Source: Anaerolineae bacterium (GTDB lineage Bacteria; Chloroflexota; Anaerolineae; Aggregatilineales; Phototrophicaceae). Taken from it: DNA of 64,000 bases. Position 1 is the first letter of the stretch, and each line of letters opens with the position of its first letter. Positions 27,238-36,800 of this stretch are shown one piece after another. Location of the stretch: contig JALHNT010000032.1 of assembly GCA_022843385.1 (NCBI GenBank), positions 1-64,000 on the forward strand, written 5' to 3'. The notes beneath the pieces are model-generated. The model was not told the origin of the DNA. It ran no database searches and worked only from the letters and a program-made list of their open reading frames with translations. Both the position numbers and the translations under genes were made by a program.

Positions 27238-27552
27238 TTATTCGTTCCTTCTCCTCGGTCCATCACCCTGGAAATATAAACTGCCGGACATTAAGGCAAG
27301 TTGAACCTGCCTTAACCCGGTATGATGAGTCGGTTAAGGTGCTATGCGGGTTGGGAGGGTGATCTGACTCTTGCTCGGTCACAATGCTATCATGTGCTGA
27401 TTTCGTGTAAGCACAGCCGCACTATACCATATTCGTCAGGTGAAGCGCAAGATTACGCTGGTTCAGGGATATTTTAGACCTTCTGTATCGCATCTACCTA
27501 ATGCACCACACCGAGATCGGCTGAAACGAACGTGGGCAAAGGATTGATATAG
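27238..27552. promoter_or_regulatory. Intergenic region with inverted repeat TTAAGGCA/TGCCTTAA
   Basis: A gap of 315 bases between two minus-strand genes. A perfect 8-bp inverted repeat, TTAAGGCA (27291-27298) and TGCCTTAA (27308-27315), lies upstream of the CorC-like gene. It has no T-run, so an operator is as likely as a terminator. I see no gene in the rest of the gap. Confidence 0.35.
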
Positions 27553-29100
27553 CTAGACCGCGTCGGCAGCCACGCCGGCCATCATCTGACCGATCTGGCG
27601 GATGCTGACCCCTTCACGCGGCAGGATGCCGACGATGCGCCCCTCGTACATGACGGCGATCTGATCCGAGAGCGCCAGGATTTCGTCCAGGTCTTCCGAG
27701 ATGAGCAGGATGGCGGTGCCTTTGGCGCGTTCATCCAGCAGCCGCCGGTGGATGTACTCGGTGGCACCCACGTCCACCCCGCGCGTCGGCTGGGCGGCGA
27801 TCAACAGACGCGGCGAACGCGAGAGTTCCCGCGCCAGAATGAGTTTCTGGATGTTGCCGCCGGAGAGCGACTTGAGCGGCGTGTCGGTGTTGGGGGTCTT
27901 GATCTCGTAACTGACCACCGCTTTCTGGCACTCGGCGCGGATGGCGCGCTGGTCGAGCAGGAAACCGGCGCGGATGAAAGGCGGGCGGCCATGATCCTGC
28001 AAAATGTAATTCTCGGCGACGGTGAACTCGCGGATCGCGCCATCCACCATGCGCTCTTCCGGGATATACGAGACACCCGCCGTCAGACGCTCGGCCGGCG
28101 ATTGACGGGTGATGTCCTGACCGCCCAGGACCAGGCTACCGCTCTTGATGGGACGCAGCCCGGCGATGACCTGCGCCAGTTCGCTCTGGCCGTTGCCGGA
28201 GACACCGGCCAGCCCGATGATCTCGCCGCCATACAAACTGAGTGTGACCTCGCGTAACCCCAACTCGCCGCGATCACTGAGCGCCGAGACTTTCTCCAGC
28301 CGCAGCCGTTCATCGCCGCGTCGCGCCGCCGGACGGGGATACTCAAACACCACCGGACGCCCAACCATCATCTCGGCCAGCAGCGGTTTGGTGGCTTTGG
28401 TCGTGGCGATGGTATCGACCCGTCGTCCCTGTCGCAGCACGGTGATGCGCTGGCTGATGCTGAGGACTTCGTGCAGCTTGTGGGTGATGAAGATGATCGA
28501 GCAGCCGTCGTCGGTCATGGTGTGCAGGATGCGGAACAGGTCATCGACTTCCTGCGGCGTCAGCACCGCCGTCGGTTCATCGAGGATGAGCAGCGCCGCC
28601 TGACGATACAGCGCCCGCAGGATTTCGACGCGCTGCTGTTCGCCGACCGAGAGCTGCCAGATGGGCAGGTTGGGGTTGACCTTCAGGTTATAGCGCTCGG
28701 AGATGGCGGTCAGGCCGCGGGCGATGGTCTTGAGGTCGAGCCGCCAGCCGGCTGGTAAACCGAGGGCGGTGTTCTCGGCGACGGTCAGCGACGGTACCAG
28801 CATGAAGTGCTGATGCACCATACCGATCCCCTGACCGATGGCATCCTGGGGGGAACGGATGCGGGTGGCGCGCCCGTTGATGGCGATGCTGCCCTCATCC
28901 GGTTGATACAGGCCGTAGAGCATCTTCATCAGCGTGCTTTTGCCCGCGCCATTTTCGCCCAGCAGCGCATGAATCTCGCCGGCGCGAATATCAAAGTCGA
29001 GGTGATCGGCAGCCAGGACGCCGGGGAAGCGTTTGACGATGCCGCGCATCTCCAGCGTTTCGATGCGGCGCGGTGTGGGACTGGAGGTGGGGAGTGCCAT
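27553..29100 (-). CDS. ABC transporter ATP-binding protein, BMP/nucleoside type
   Basis: 515 residues with two ABC domains in one chain, as in RbsA/XylG and nucleoside (NupA/YufO) importers. First domain: Walker A LLGENGAGKST, signature LSVGEQQRVEILRAL, Walker B LLILDEPTAVLT. Second domain: a degenerate Walker A-like region (GLAGVSGNGQSELAQVI), signature LSGGNIQKLILARELS and PRLLIAAQPTRGVDVG. The degenerate second site is normal for the family. It energises the two permeases encoded upstream in the same operon. AAAGG precedes the ATG by 10 bases. A 312-base insertion separates it from the binding-protein gene. Confidence 0.93.
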   Translation of the reverse strand: MALPTSSPTPRRIETLEMRGIVKRFPGVLAADHLDFDIRAGEIHALLGENGAGKSTLMKMLYGLYQPDEGSIAINGRATRIRSPQDAIGQGIGMVHQHFMLVPSLTVAENTALGLPAGWRLDLKTIARGLTAISERYNLKVNPNLPIWQLSVGEQQRVEILRALYRQAALLILDEPTAVLTPQEVDDLFRILHTMTDDGCSIIFITHKLHEVLSISQRITVLRQGRRVDTIATTKATKPLLAEMMVGRPVVFEYPRPAARRGDERLRLEKVSALSDRGELGLREVTLSLYGGEIIGLAGVSGNGQSELAQVIAGLRPIKSGSLVLGGQDITRQSPAERLTAGVSYIPEERMVDGAIREFTVAENYILQDHGRPPFIRAGFLLDQRAIRAECQKAVVSYEIKTPNTDTPLKSLSGGNIQKLILARELSRSPRLLIAAQPTRGVDVGATEYIHRRLLDERAKGTAILLISEDLDEILALSDQIAVMYEGRIVGILPREGVSIRQIGQMMAGVAADAV

Positions 29101-29146
29101 CGGGGTTTACCTTTGGGAGTGAAAAGTGCAAAGTGCTGAGTGAAAA

Positions 29147-29176
29147 GTTGTTAGTTGTTAGTTGTTAGTTCCTGGT
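29147..29176. repeat. Short tandem GTTGTTA/GTTAGTT repeat, copy 1
   Basis: A run of four GTTGTTAGTT-like units ending in CCTGGTT. A related run lies at 32825-32863. They bracket the ABC operon apart from its ATPase gene. No coding role is seen. Confidence 0.6.
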
Positions 29177-29223
29177 TCTGAGAAATTGTTGCGAACGTCG
29201 ATTGTCTGGCTATCTGCCACAGT

Positions 29224-29362
29224 GCGGTTATGCAGGTTAAGAAAACATCCAGATAACGGTTTACGCGGACACCCCGTTGGGTGTCCCTACCAACGAACCG
29301 ATTGGTGTAGGGACGGGCAACGGCCCGTCCACCAGAGCATTATCCGATTAAATATTGAACCG
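29224..29362. mobile_element. MITE-like palindromic element, copy 1 (degenerate right end)
   Basis: About 139 bases, closely similar to 33038-33192: shared GGTTATGCAGGTTAAGAAA start, the nested palindromes GGACACCCCGTTGGGTGTCC and GGACGGGC/GCCCGTCC, and a TTATC-GATTAA right part. The outer right inverted repeat has decayed. It carries no gene and lies within the ABC operon between the binding-protein and ATPase genes. Confidence 0.65.
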
Positions 29363-29373
29363 GCTTCAGCATG

Positions 29374-29395
29374 GGGTGGTTGGTTAACCACCCCG
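29374..29395. repeat. Perfect hairpin after the BMP binding-protein gene
   Basis: GGGGTGGTT / AACCACCCC with a 4-base loop, 18 bases past the stop of the binding-protein gene. It has no T-run; it may protect mRNA ends or reduce expression of the downstream ATPase gene. Confidence 0.5.
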
Positions 29396-29412
29396 CCCAA
29401 ACGATTCAGCGA

Positions 29413-30312
29413 TCAGCCCCCGTGTGCGCCCATCACCATTTGCAGGCCGCCGTTGGCGAGCGTCAGCGTAAAGGCTTCGCCGCCCAGCGTGCCGTCCTGG
29501 ATGCTGGCGATCATGTCCATGAGGATGACATCCCAGCGGTAGACCTGGAAGCTCACGCCCGACGCCTCGGCCAGTTCGGCCTGGCTGGACTGGGTGCCGA
29601 ACCACAGCAGGTTATTCTCTTTGGCGACGGCAATCGGCCCGACCACCATCTGCGCCGTGCCGGTCAGAATATCCGCGCCATTGGCGACGAAGGTGTTGGC
29701 CGCTTCGGTCGCCAGCGGGACATCGCTGAAGGACTGGATGTAAGTGACCTGGACTTCGACATCCGGGCGGGCAGCGGCTGCGCCAGCCACGAAGCCATCG
29801 ACATACAGCTTGGCATCGCCCACTTCAATCGGGCCGATGACGCCAATCTTGCCGGTCTTGCTCATCAGCGCCGCCATCGCGCCGTTGATGAAACCGCCCT
29901 CGCCGGCCGCAGCCGTATAGGCGAAGACATTGGGCAGGCCGAAGGTGTTCTGATCGGTGCCCCAGGCGAACGAGGTCTCCGGGAATTCCGGGGCCAGTTC
30001 TTCGACAATCGCGCCATACTGCGAGCCGTGCGCGATAATCAGGTCATACTCACCCGACGACGCCCATTCGCGCAGCGCCACCGCCGCGTCATCGACCACG
30101 AAGGTGCCTTCCTGGAAGACGAACTCGAAGGCTTTGCCCATCTCTTCATCAATCTTGGTCAGGGCATCGAACATACTTTGGCTGAAGGCCAGATCGTTGG
30201 TCGCGCTGGGCGCAACCGCCGCCACTCTGAAGACCTCATCCTGTGCCGCTGCCGGCAGCAGCCCGATCACCAGCGCCAAAACCAGCAGCAGTCCCACGAG
30301 AAGTTTACGCAT
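29413..30312 (-). CDS. BMP family substrate-binding protein (nucleoside ABC importer)
   Basis: 299 residues with signal peptide MRKLLVGLLLVLALVIGLLPAAAQ. There is no lipobox Cys, so the mature protein is free or held otherwise rather than a lipoprotein. The mature part shows BMP/PnrA-family features (DLAFSQSMFDALTKI, DLIIAHGSQYGAIVEEL, FAYTAAAGEGGFINGAMAAL, GKIGVIGPIEVGDAKLYVDGFVAG). Such proteins bind purine nucleosides or related compounds outside the membrane. At about 299 residues it is somewhat shorter than many members (about 330-360). A strong AGGAGG lies 9 bases before the ATG. It follows the second permease by 34 bases. Confidence 0.9.
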   Translation of the reverse strand: MRKLLVGLLLVLALVIGLLPAAAQDEVFRVAAVAPSATNDLAFSQSMFDALTKIDEEMGKAFEFVFQEGTFVVDDAAVALREWASSGEYDLIIAHGSQYGAIVEELAPEFPETSFAWGTDQNTFGLPNVFAYTAAAGEGGFINGAMAALMSKTGKIGVIGPIEVGDAKLYVDGFVAGAAAARPDVEVQVTYIQSFSDVPLATEAANTFVANGADILTGTAQMVVGPIAVAKENNLLWFGTQSSQAELAEASGVSFQVYRWDVILMDMIASIQDGTLGGEAFTLTLANGGLQMVMGAHGG

Positions 30313-30346
30313 AACGCTTGCCTCCTAAGCAGAATAGAAATATGAG

Positions 30347-31273
30347 TCACTCGCCCCGTTCAAACGGCTTGGTGAGCGCCGTCGGCTTCTCCGTTTGACG
30401 CGAGGCGAAAACCAACGCAATGATGGTGATGACATAGGGTGCCATGACCGCGAACTCCGACTGAATTTCCAACCCAATCGCGCTGATCTGGAGCTGGAGG
30501 GCGTTGACGAAGCTGAACAGCAGCGCCCCGACCAGGATGCCATACGGTCGCCAGCGCCCGAAGTAGACGATGGCGACGGCGATGAAGCCCAACCCGGAGG
30601 TCAGGTTTTGCTGAAACACCTTGAGCAGCGCCACCGAGAGCGACGCCCCGGCCAGCCCGGCCAGCACCCCGCCGATGGTGACGGTCATATAACGGACGCG
30701 GGCGACATTGATGCCCATCGCATCGGCGGCCTGGGGATTCTGACCGACGGCGCGGATCATCAGGCCGAATGAGGTGCGGTTGATGATGAAGGCCGAGATC
30801 GGCACCAGCAGGAAGGCGACATAGACCAGCAGGTTGTGGCGGAAGAAGATTTCGCCGATGCCGAGGAACTGAATATCGGACAGGCCGGGGATGTAAATGT
30901 CGAGGAAGCCTTCGACCGAGCGCGGCGTCCCGACCAACCGCTGGAACAACAGCTCGCTCATGCCCAGCCCGAAGAGATACACGCCGATGCCGCTGATACC
31001 CTGCTCGGCCTTGAGGGTGACGCTGATGAAGGCCATGCCCAGCCCCATCAACGCGCCGACGATGAGCGCTGCTCCCACCCCCAGCGCGGCGCTGCCGGTG
31101 CCGAGCGCGACATAATGAGCGAAGAAGGCTCCCATCAGCATGATGCCATCGACGCCCAGGTTCAGCACACCGCTGCGCTGACCGAACATCTCGCCGATGG
31201 AGGCGAAGACATAAGGGGTCGCCAGACGTAAAGTGGCAGCGAAGACGCTGGCCGTCAGGATTTGCTCGATCAT
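30347..31273 (-). CDS. ABC transporter permease 2, BMP/nucleoside type
   Basis: 308 residues, starting at MIEQILTASVFAATLRLATP. It has eight to ten hydrophobic segments and the family pattern near residue 30 (FGQRSGVLNLGVDGIMLMGAF). It belongs to the branched permease family of ribose and nucleoside importers (YufQ-like). Its ATG overlaps the stop of the first permease (ATGA), so the pair is coupled and forms the membrane channel. A longer open frame continues upstream in the same frame, but that stretch lies over the first permease and is not coding. Confidence 0.93.
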   Translation of the reverse strand: MIEQILTASVFAATLRLATPYVFASIGEMFGQRSGVLNLGVDGIMLMGAFFAHYVALGTGSAALGVGAALIVGALMGLGMAFISVTLKAEQGISGIGVYLFGLGMSELLFQRLVGTPRSVEGFLDIYIPGLSDIQFLGIGEIFFRHNLLVYVAFLLVPISAFIINRTSFGLMIRAVGQNPQAADAMGINVARVRYMTVTIGGVLAGLAGASLSVALLKVFQQNLTSGLGFIAVAIVYFGRWRPYGILVGALLFSFVNALQLQISAIGLEIQSEFAVMAPYVITIIALVFASRQTEKPTALTKPFERGE

Positions 31274-32448
31274 ATGCCCACCTTCTGCCCGGCGGCTTCG
31301 ACCTGGGGCGGCGGTGCGGTGTTCATGGCCTGGGTCTCCATTTGCAGGCGGCGCTGACGACGACGGCGGACGAACAACTGGCTGCTGACGGCGAAGACGA
31401 CGATGATGCCGTTGACGGCGGTGATGAGCGAGGCCGGGACGCCGACATCGCGCTGCATATTCTGCGCCCCCACCAGCAGCCCGCCGAAGAAGACCGAAGC
31501 CGGGATGGCACCGAAGGGATTGAGTCCGCCGAAGAGCGCCGCCACGATGCCGTTGAAGCCGGCGTTGGCGGTGAAGCCCGCCGGAGAGCCATCTGTTTGC
31601 AGCCGATACTGCAAGCCCAACACCTGCACCACGCCCGCCAGTCCCGCACAGCCGCCTGACAGGAAGATCGCCAGCACCATCTGTCGCCGTACATTCATGC
31701 CGGCGTAGCGCGAGGCACGTTCGTTGAAGCCGACGGCGCGGATGCGATAGCCGATGGGGGTATGCCAGAGCAGGATATAGAAGGCCGCTGCCACCAGAAC
31801 CGCGATCAACAGGCCGTAATGCAGCCGGGTGCGGGCGAAGAACTCGAACTCGCCCCAGCCCACCGTCAGGCGCGGGAGCTGCACCTCGGCGGCGATGCGG
31901 GCGGTCTTGGGGATGTGATTGGTGCCGATCTCGGTCGGGTCGAGCAGCGGACCGTTGAGCAGGAAGTTCATCAACTGCACCGCCACCTGATTGAGCATGA
32001 TGGTGCTGAGGATTTCGTTGACGTTGAAATAGGCTTTCAGCACACCAGCCAGCCCGCCATAGAGCGCGCCGGACAAAAACCCGGCGATCAGCGACAGGAT
32101 GACCACCAGCCAGCCGGGAAGCTGCCCACCAAAAAGCAGCGCCACCCATACTCCAGCCACCGCCCCGGCGATCATCTGCCCCTCGCCGCCGATGTTGACG
32201 ACGTTGGCGCGGAAAGCGACACAGATGCCGATGGCGACGAACAGGATCGGGATGGCTTTGACCAGGGTTTCAGCGGTGGAATTTTCGGTGCCGAATGCGC
32301 CGCTGAGGAGGGCGACATAGGCTTCGCCGACATTGGCATTGAGGGCGATGAGCAACAGGGAGGCAACCGCCAGCGCAGCCAGTAACGACAGCAGCGGTGG
32401 AGCGAGGTCGAGAAGTCGATTAAACCAGGCGCGAGCGGATAGTCCCAT
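31270..32448 (-). CDS. ABC transporter permease 1, BMP/nucleoside type
   Basis: 392 residues with about ten membrane segments, YufP-like. Visible family elements: ALNANVGEAYVALLSGAFG, FRANVVNIGGEGQMIAGAVA, YFNVNEILSTIMLNQVAV and RAVGFNERASRYAGMN. The basic C-terminal tail (RRRRQRRLQM plus a Pro-rich end) is longer than usual. It is the first gene of the operon permease 1, permease 2, binding protein, ATPase, which imports nucleosides or similar compounds. Confidence 0.93.
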   Translation of the reverse strand: MGLSARAWFNRLLDLAPPLLSLLAALAVASLLLIALNANVGEAYVALLSGAFGTENSTAETLVKAIPILFVAIGICVAFRANVVNIGGEGQMIAGAVAGVWVALLFGGQLPGWLVVILSLIAGFLSGALYGGLAGVLKAYFNVNEILSTIMLNQVAVQLMNFLLNGPLLDPTEIGTNHIPKTARIAAEVQLPRLTVGWGEFEFFARTRLHYGLLIAVLVAAAFYILLWHTPIGYRIRAVGFNERASRYAGMNVRRQMVLAIFLSGGCAGLAGVVQVLGLQYRLQTDGSPAGFTANAGFNGIVAALFGGLNPFGAIPASVFFGGLLVGAQNMQRDVGVPASLITAVNGIIVVFAVSSQLFVRRRRQRRLQMETQAMNTAPPPQVEAAGQKVGI

Positions 32449-32824
32449 GGCCTATTCCTTCACAGCAGACCCGATTGTATTGACGGTCTATTATGAGCGA
32501 TACATGAGGATTTAACAACCAATCCATCTCCGCTTTGGTCAAGCTGCATAAGGCGTGTGGTGAGGACAGCGCTTTCATCCCTCAGACTTTAGTCGGATTT
32601 TTCTTCAAGCCGGTTGATTTGGTGTTACAGTCTCAGTATCAACGGTCATCGGGAAGCCACTTTGGGGTGTGCATTCATCAGCTTTCGCACCGCGACGCAG
32701 TTCTTTCACCAGGCATGACGGGGCGACCTCAGGGGGATGGGGGCGATGGTGGTCAGCCGATCACCTCGGCACGACAACGGCTTAAGAGACGCGCCGCTGG
32801 AGTGGCAGCCTGATGCTCAGAATA

Positions 32825-32863
32825 GTTGTTGGTTGTTAGTTCCTGGTTGTTAGTTGCTGGTTG
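32825..32863. repeat. Short tandem GTTGTTA/GTTAGTT repeat, copy 2
   Basis: GTTGTTGGTTGTTAGTTCC followed by TGGTTGTTAGTTGCTGGTT, closely related to 29147-29176. Confidence 0.6.
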
Positions 32864-32970
32864 AGCGCAAGAGTGCGAGAAAAACGAGTTCGAGCCAGGC
32901 GATGGAAATGAGCTGTGGAGTTCATCCGCTGGGGGCTGAAGCCGCCCAGCTACCGGCAAATCGGTAAGCG

Positions 32971-33018
32971 CACTAAAGGCGCTGAAGAGGACAGTCTGGG
33001 AAAGCAGCCCCTTTAGTG
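32971..33018. repeat. Inverted repeat CACTAAAGG-GCTG / CAGC-CCTTTAGTG
   Basis: Both arms match in 13 positions with one unpaired base and a 20-base loop. A small hairpin TACCG/CGGTA precedes it at 32951-32966. It may be another small palindromic element or a remnant of one. Confidence 0.5.
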
Positions 33019-33037
33019 GGCTTGTCCGATAAGATTA

Positions 33038-33192
33038 GCAGAGGGGTTATGCAGGTTAAGAAAATATCCAGATAACGGTTTACCCGGACACCCCGTTGGG
33101 TGTCCCTACAAACGAACCGGTTGGTGTAGGGACGTGCAACGGCACGTCCGAACATTATCTGATTTAATTCTTAAACTGCATAACCCCTCTGC
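33038..33192. mobile_element. MITE-like palindromic element, copy 2 (intact)
   Basis: A 155-base element with perfect 17-bp terminal inverted repeats, GCAGAGGGGTTATGCAG (33038-33054) and its complement at 33176-33192; similarity continues inward to about 36 bp with mismatches. Inside are nested palindromes GGACACCC/GGGTGTCC (33086-33105), GTCCCTAC/GTAGGGAC (33102-33133) and GGACGTGC/GCACGTCC (33130-33149). There is no gene. Such non-autonomous elements are moved by a transposase encoded elsewhere, none of which is visible in this window. Confidence 0.75.
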
Positions 33193-33254
33193 GGCGGACA
33201 GCGAGATGAACGGACAGCGAGATCAGGTTTAGGCATAAGCCCTGAGGAGAGATA

Positions 33255-33896
33255 ATGACGATACGGATTCTACTGGTAGACGATCACGCGGTGGTGCGGC
33301 AGGGGCTGCGGATGTTCCTGAGCCTGGATGGCGAGTTCGAGATCGTCGGCGAGGCGATGGATGGCAAGCAGGGGTTGGAGATGGCGCGCAAGCTCCGCCC
33401 GGATGTGGTGCTGATGGATCTGCTGATGCCGGTGATGGATGGCGTGACGGCCATCGGGTTGATCCGGCGCGAACTGCCGGATATTGAAGTGATCGCGCTG
33501 ACGAGCGTGCTGGAAGATAATGCCGTCGTCGGGGCGATTCGTGCTGGCGCGATTGGCTATCTGTTGAAGAATACCGAGTCGGAAGAACTGATCCGCGCCA
33601 TCAAAGCGGCTGCGGGCGGTCAGGTACAGTTGTCGCCCGAAGCGGCTGCCAGGCTGATGCGCGAAGTGCGCGCCCCGGAAAGCCCAGAAGCGCTGACCGA
33701 ACGCGAGGTCGAGGTGCTGAAGCTGCTGGCGAAGGGGCTTTCCAACAAAGAGATCGCCAACACCTTGGTCATCGGCGAGAAGACCGTCAAGACCCATGTC
33801 AGCAATATCCTGAGCAAGCTGAACCTCGCCAGCCGCACGCAGGCAGCTTTGCACGCAGCCCGCATCGGATTGGTGGATGGCATCGGAACGCAGTAG
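33255..33896 (+). CDS. NarL/LuxR-type response regulator
   Basis: 213 residues. Receiver domain with acidic pocket VDDH (residues 8-11), phospho-acceptor Asp55 (PDVVLMDLLMPVMDG) and Lys in YLLKNT; LuxR-type helix-turn-helix at the C terminus (LTEREVEVLKLLAKGLSNKE, TVKTHVSNILSKLNL). It is a DNA-binding transcription regulator controlled by phosphorylation. GAGGAGAG precedes the ATG by about 5 bases. The kinase gene overlaps its 3' end, so the two form a regulator-first two-component operon. The MITE-like element lies 62 bases upstream. Confidence 0.95.
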   Translation: MTIRILLVDDHAVVRQGLRMFLSLDGEFEIVGEAMDGKQGLEMARKLRPDVVLMDLLMPVMDGVTAIGLIRRELPDIEVIALTSVLEDNAVVGAIRAGAIGYLLKNTESEELIRAIKAAAGGQVQLSPEAAARLMREVRAPESPEALTEREVEVLKLLAKGLSNKEIANTLVIGEKTVKTHVSNILSKLNLASRTQAALHAARIGLVDGIGTQ

Positions 33897-36800
33897 AATT
33901 GCGATGATTCCAACGGTGCGTATCCCTGAAACGGGGGATGGAGAGTCCCCGATGTCGGCGGTCCTGAAAGACGAGATCGACATTCTCTACGCCGCGCTCA
34001 ACAAACTGACCAACGCCACAACACCGGCTGAACTGCTGGAAGCCGTCAGCGATTATGCCCGCGCCCAGGGGGCGACCAGTGGCCTGCTGACCTATACCTA
34101 TGGCAGCGAAACTCAGGTGGTCGAGTGGGGCGAGGTGATCGCCGAGTGGACGGTGAACGGGGCGAAACCCACCGGCATCGGACGACGGTTCGACTCCAGC
34201 GCGGTGGACTTTCTGGCAGAGCAGGGAATCTCGTTTAACCCAGATGAGCCGCTGCTGGTCGGCGATGCGCCCCACGATGTTCATATCAATCCGCCGACGC
34301 GCCAATGGCTGCTGGACTCCGGCATCGCCAGCCTGGCTATCCTGGTGTTGAAACATCATAGTCGCTGGTTGGGAGTCATCAGTTTCGGCTGGACTCAACC
34401 CTACCGGTTCAGCGAACGGGATCGCCGCATCTACACCGCCCTGATTCAGCAGGCGGCACCGGTGGTGGACTCATCCCGGCTGTACGAAGGCAGCCGAGAC
34501 CGTGCCAGCCGTGCCGAACTGATGCTGAAGCTCAACACTGCCCTCTCGAAAGCCACTGATGAAACCAGCATCCTCGATGCCGTTGCGCCTTACGCCGAAA
34601 CTCAGGGTGCAGACCGGCTGGTGCTGAGTTTTGTCGATGTCGATCAGGACATCCAGTCGCTCCAGTCGCGTTTTGTCGCCATCTGGGAAAATGGTCGTTC
34701 GATGCCGTATGAGGCATACACCGGCCACATTCAGTCTTTCTCGCCCTATGGCATCGCCGAACTCTGGACGAGCCAGCCCAATCAGATTTTATATGTCGAA
34801 AACATTGCCACCGATGAGCGCGTCTCGGCAGCCAATCGATCCGCCATCCTGAAGCAATTTCAGATGCGGGCGATGGCGCTGATCCCGTTGTTCAGCAGCG
34901 GGCGCTACCAGGGTGTGCTGACGGTGATCTGGTTCACGCCGCATCATTTTTCCGAAGAGGAATTCTACATTTATCCCCGTTTGCAGCAGACGCTGCCGGC
35001 GGTGGTCGCCACCCGCCGCGCCTATCTGGCGGAACAGGAGGCGCGGCGCGAAAATGAAGCGCTGCGACACCGCGCCGAACGGTTGGCCGAGATCAATAGC
35101 CAACTGCTGCGTGCGGCTGATGAAATCGCCATCCTCAACGCCCTCGTCCCCTACGTGCAGAGCCGTGGTGCGACCGGGATGCTGCTGACCTATGTTGATG
35201 CCAATGATGATCACCGGCTGACGGCCTATCGCTGGGTGGCGTTGTGGCGCGATGGCGAGTTTTATCTGCCGGGTCAGATGAGTATGCTGACCTCCGACGA
35301 TGAGTTGAACGCTGAATTTGACCGCGAGTGGATGCGCGATCCGCAGCAAAGCTTTTTGAGCGAGAATATCATTGATGATGAACGCCTGCGCCCGGAGATG
35401 CGCCAGCGCTGGGCAACGATTCGCCGTTCGCGCGGGGTGGCGGTGCTGCCGCTGTATGGAGGCGGGCGCTATCAGGCTTCGCTGATGATCGCCTGGTATG
35501 AGTCGCACCCATTCAGCGACGATGAGCGCTTCATCTTCAACCAGCTTTTGCAGACGCTACCCTCGGCAGTCGCCACCCGCCGCGCCTATCTGGCGGAGCA
35601 GGATGCCCGCCGCGACAACGAAAACATGCGCCGCCGGGCTGAGACGTTGGCGCGCATCAACAGCGATCTGTTGCAGGCAGTGGACGAGGAAACGATCCTG
35701 CGAGCGTTGGTGCCGTATGCCCAGGCGCACGGGGCGCAGGCGTTGGTGTTGTCTTACATCGATTCACAGGATGACCGGCTGACCTACGTCCAATCGACGC
35801 AGTGGATGGCAGGCAAGGTCGAACCGTTCCCGCTGCTGGAGCAGGAAGGACTGCGCGGCAAACTGGGACAGGCGATTGACTCGCTGTGGCTGGCGCAACC
35901 GGACGAAGTCATGTTCAGCAGCGCTCTGCTGGATGAGCCGACCTGGACGCCGGATGTGCGCGAGGCCTGGGAGAAAGACCGGCTGACGCGGGCAGCAGCG
36001 GTGCTGCCGCTGTACAGCGGCGGGCGCTGCATCGGCAGCATGAGCCTGGCGTGGTTCGAGCCGCACGACTTCAGCGAAGAAGAGCGATATATCTACAGCC
36101 AATTGATGCGGACGCTGCCTTCGTTTGTGGCGACGCGCCGCGCCTACCTGGCCGAGCAGGAAGCCCGCCGCGACAATGAGACGATGCGACGCCGGGCCGA
36201 GACGCTGGCGCGCATCACCAGCGATCTGCTGCGGACGACGGACGAGGCCGGCATCTTGCAAGCATTGGTGCAATATGTCGAAGCGCAGGGGGCTGAGTCG
36301 ATGGTGCTGGGCTACATCGATGTGGTCAATGACCAGATCAAGTATGTCCAGGTGGTGCAGTGGCTCGATGGCCGGGTCGAAGATTTCCCAATGATTCCGG
36401 GGCAGGATCGGCGTGGGCGATTGGGCGAGGCACTGGAACAGTTGTGGTTAGCCACGCCCGATCAGGTCATGTTCAGCGCCAATCTGCTGACCGATGAACG
36501 GCTGCCGCTGGAGATTCGTCAGGCGTGGGAAGGCGAGCGCCGGTCGCGGGCGGTGGCGATCATCCCGCTGTACAGCGGTGAACGCTGCATCGGCAGTCTG
36601 GCGATTGCCTGGTTCACGCCGCATGAGTTCAGCGAGGAAGAACGCTACATCTATGCCCAGTTGATGCGGACGGTGCCATCGTTCGCCGCCAGCCGCCGCG
36701 CCTATCTCTCGGAGCAGGAAGCCCGCGAAGAAAGCCAGTATCTCTATGAGGTAGGTGAGGCCATCAACGCCGCCACTACCTTCCAGGAGATCATCAACGC

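Larger units (their letters stand above)
32449..33254. other. Gene-free region with repeats between divergent operons
   Basis: About 800 bases without a credible gene. It should contain the promoters of the ABC operon (left) and of the response regulator (right). It also contains the second GTTGTTAGTT run, a 13-bp inverted repeat (32971-33018) and a complete MITE-like element. A 92-codon open frame at 32535-32813 has no ribosome site and no recognisable features. Confidence 0.55.

Noticed and set aside
31274-32149. Long minus-strand open frame continuing upstream of permease 2 for about 290 codons
   Set aside because: It lies entirely over permease 1, which has clear membrane segments and family motifs in another frame. 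The Arg/Pro/Gly-rich translation is typical of a shadow frame.
32535-32813. 92-codon open frame upstream of the response regulator
   Set aside because: TTG start without ribosome site, no recognisable domain, in a repeat-rich gap.
29147-33192. CRISPR array
   Set aside because: The repeats are few, unequal in length and without regular spacers, and no cas gene is nearby.
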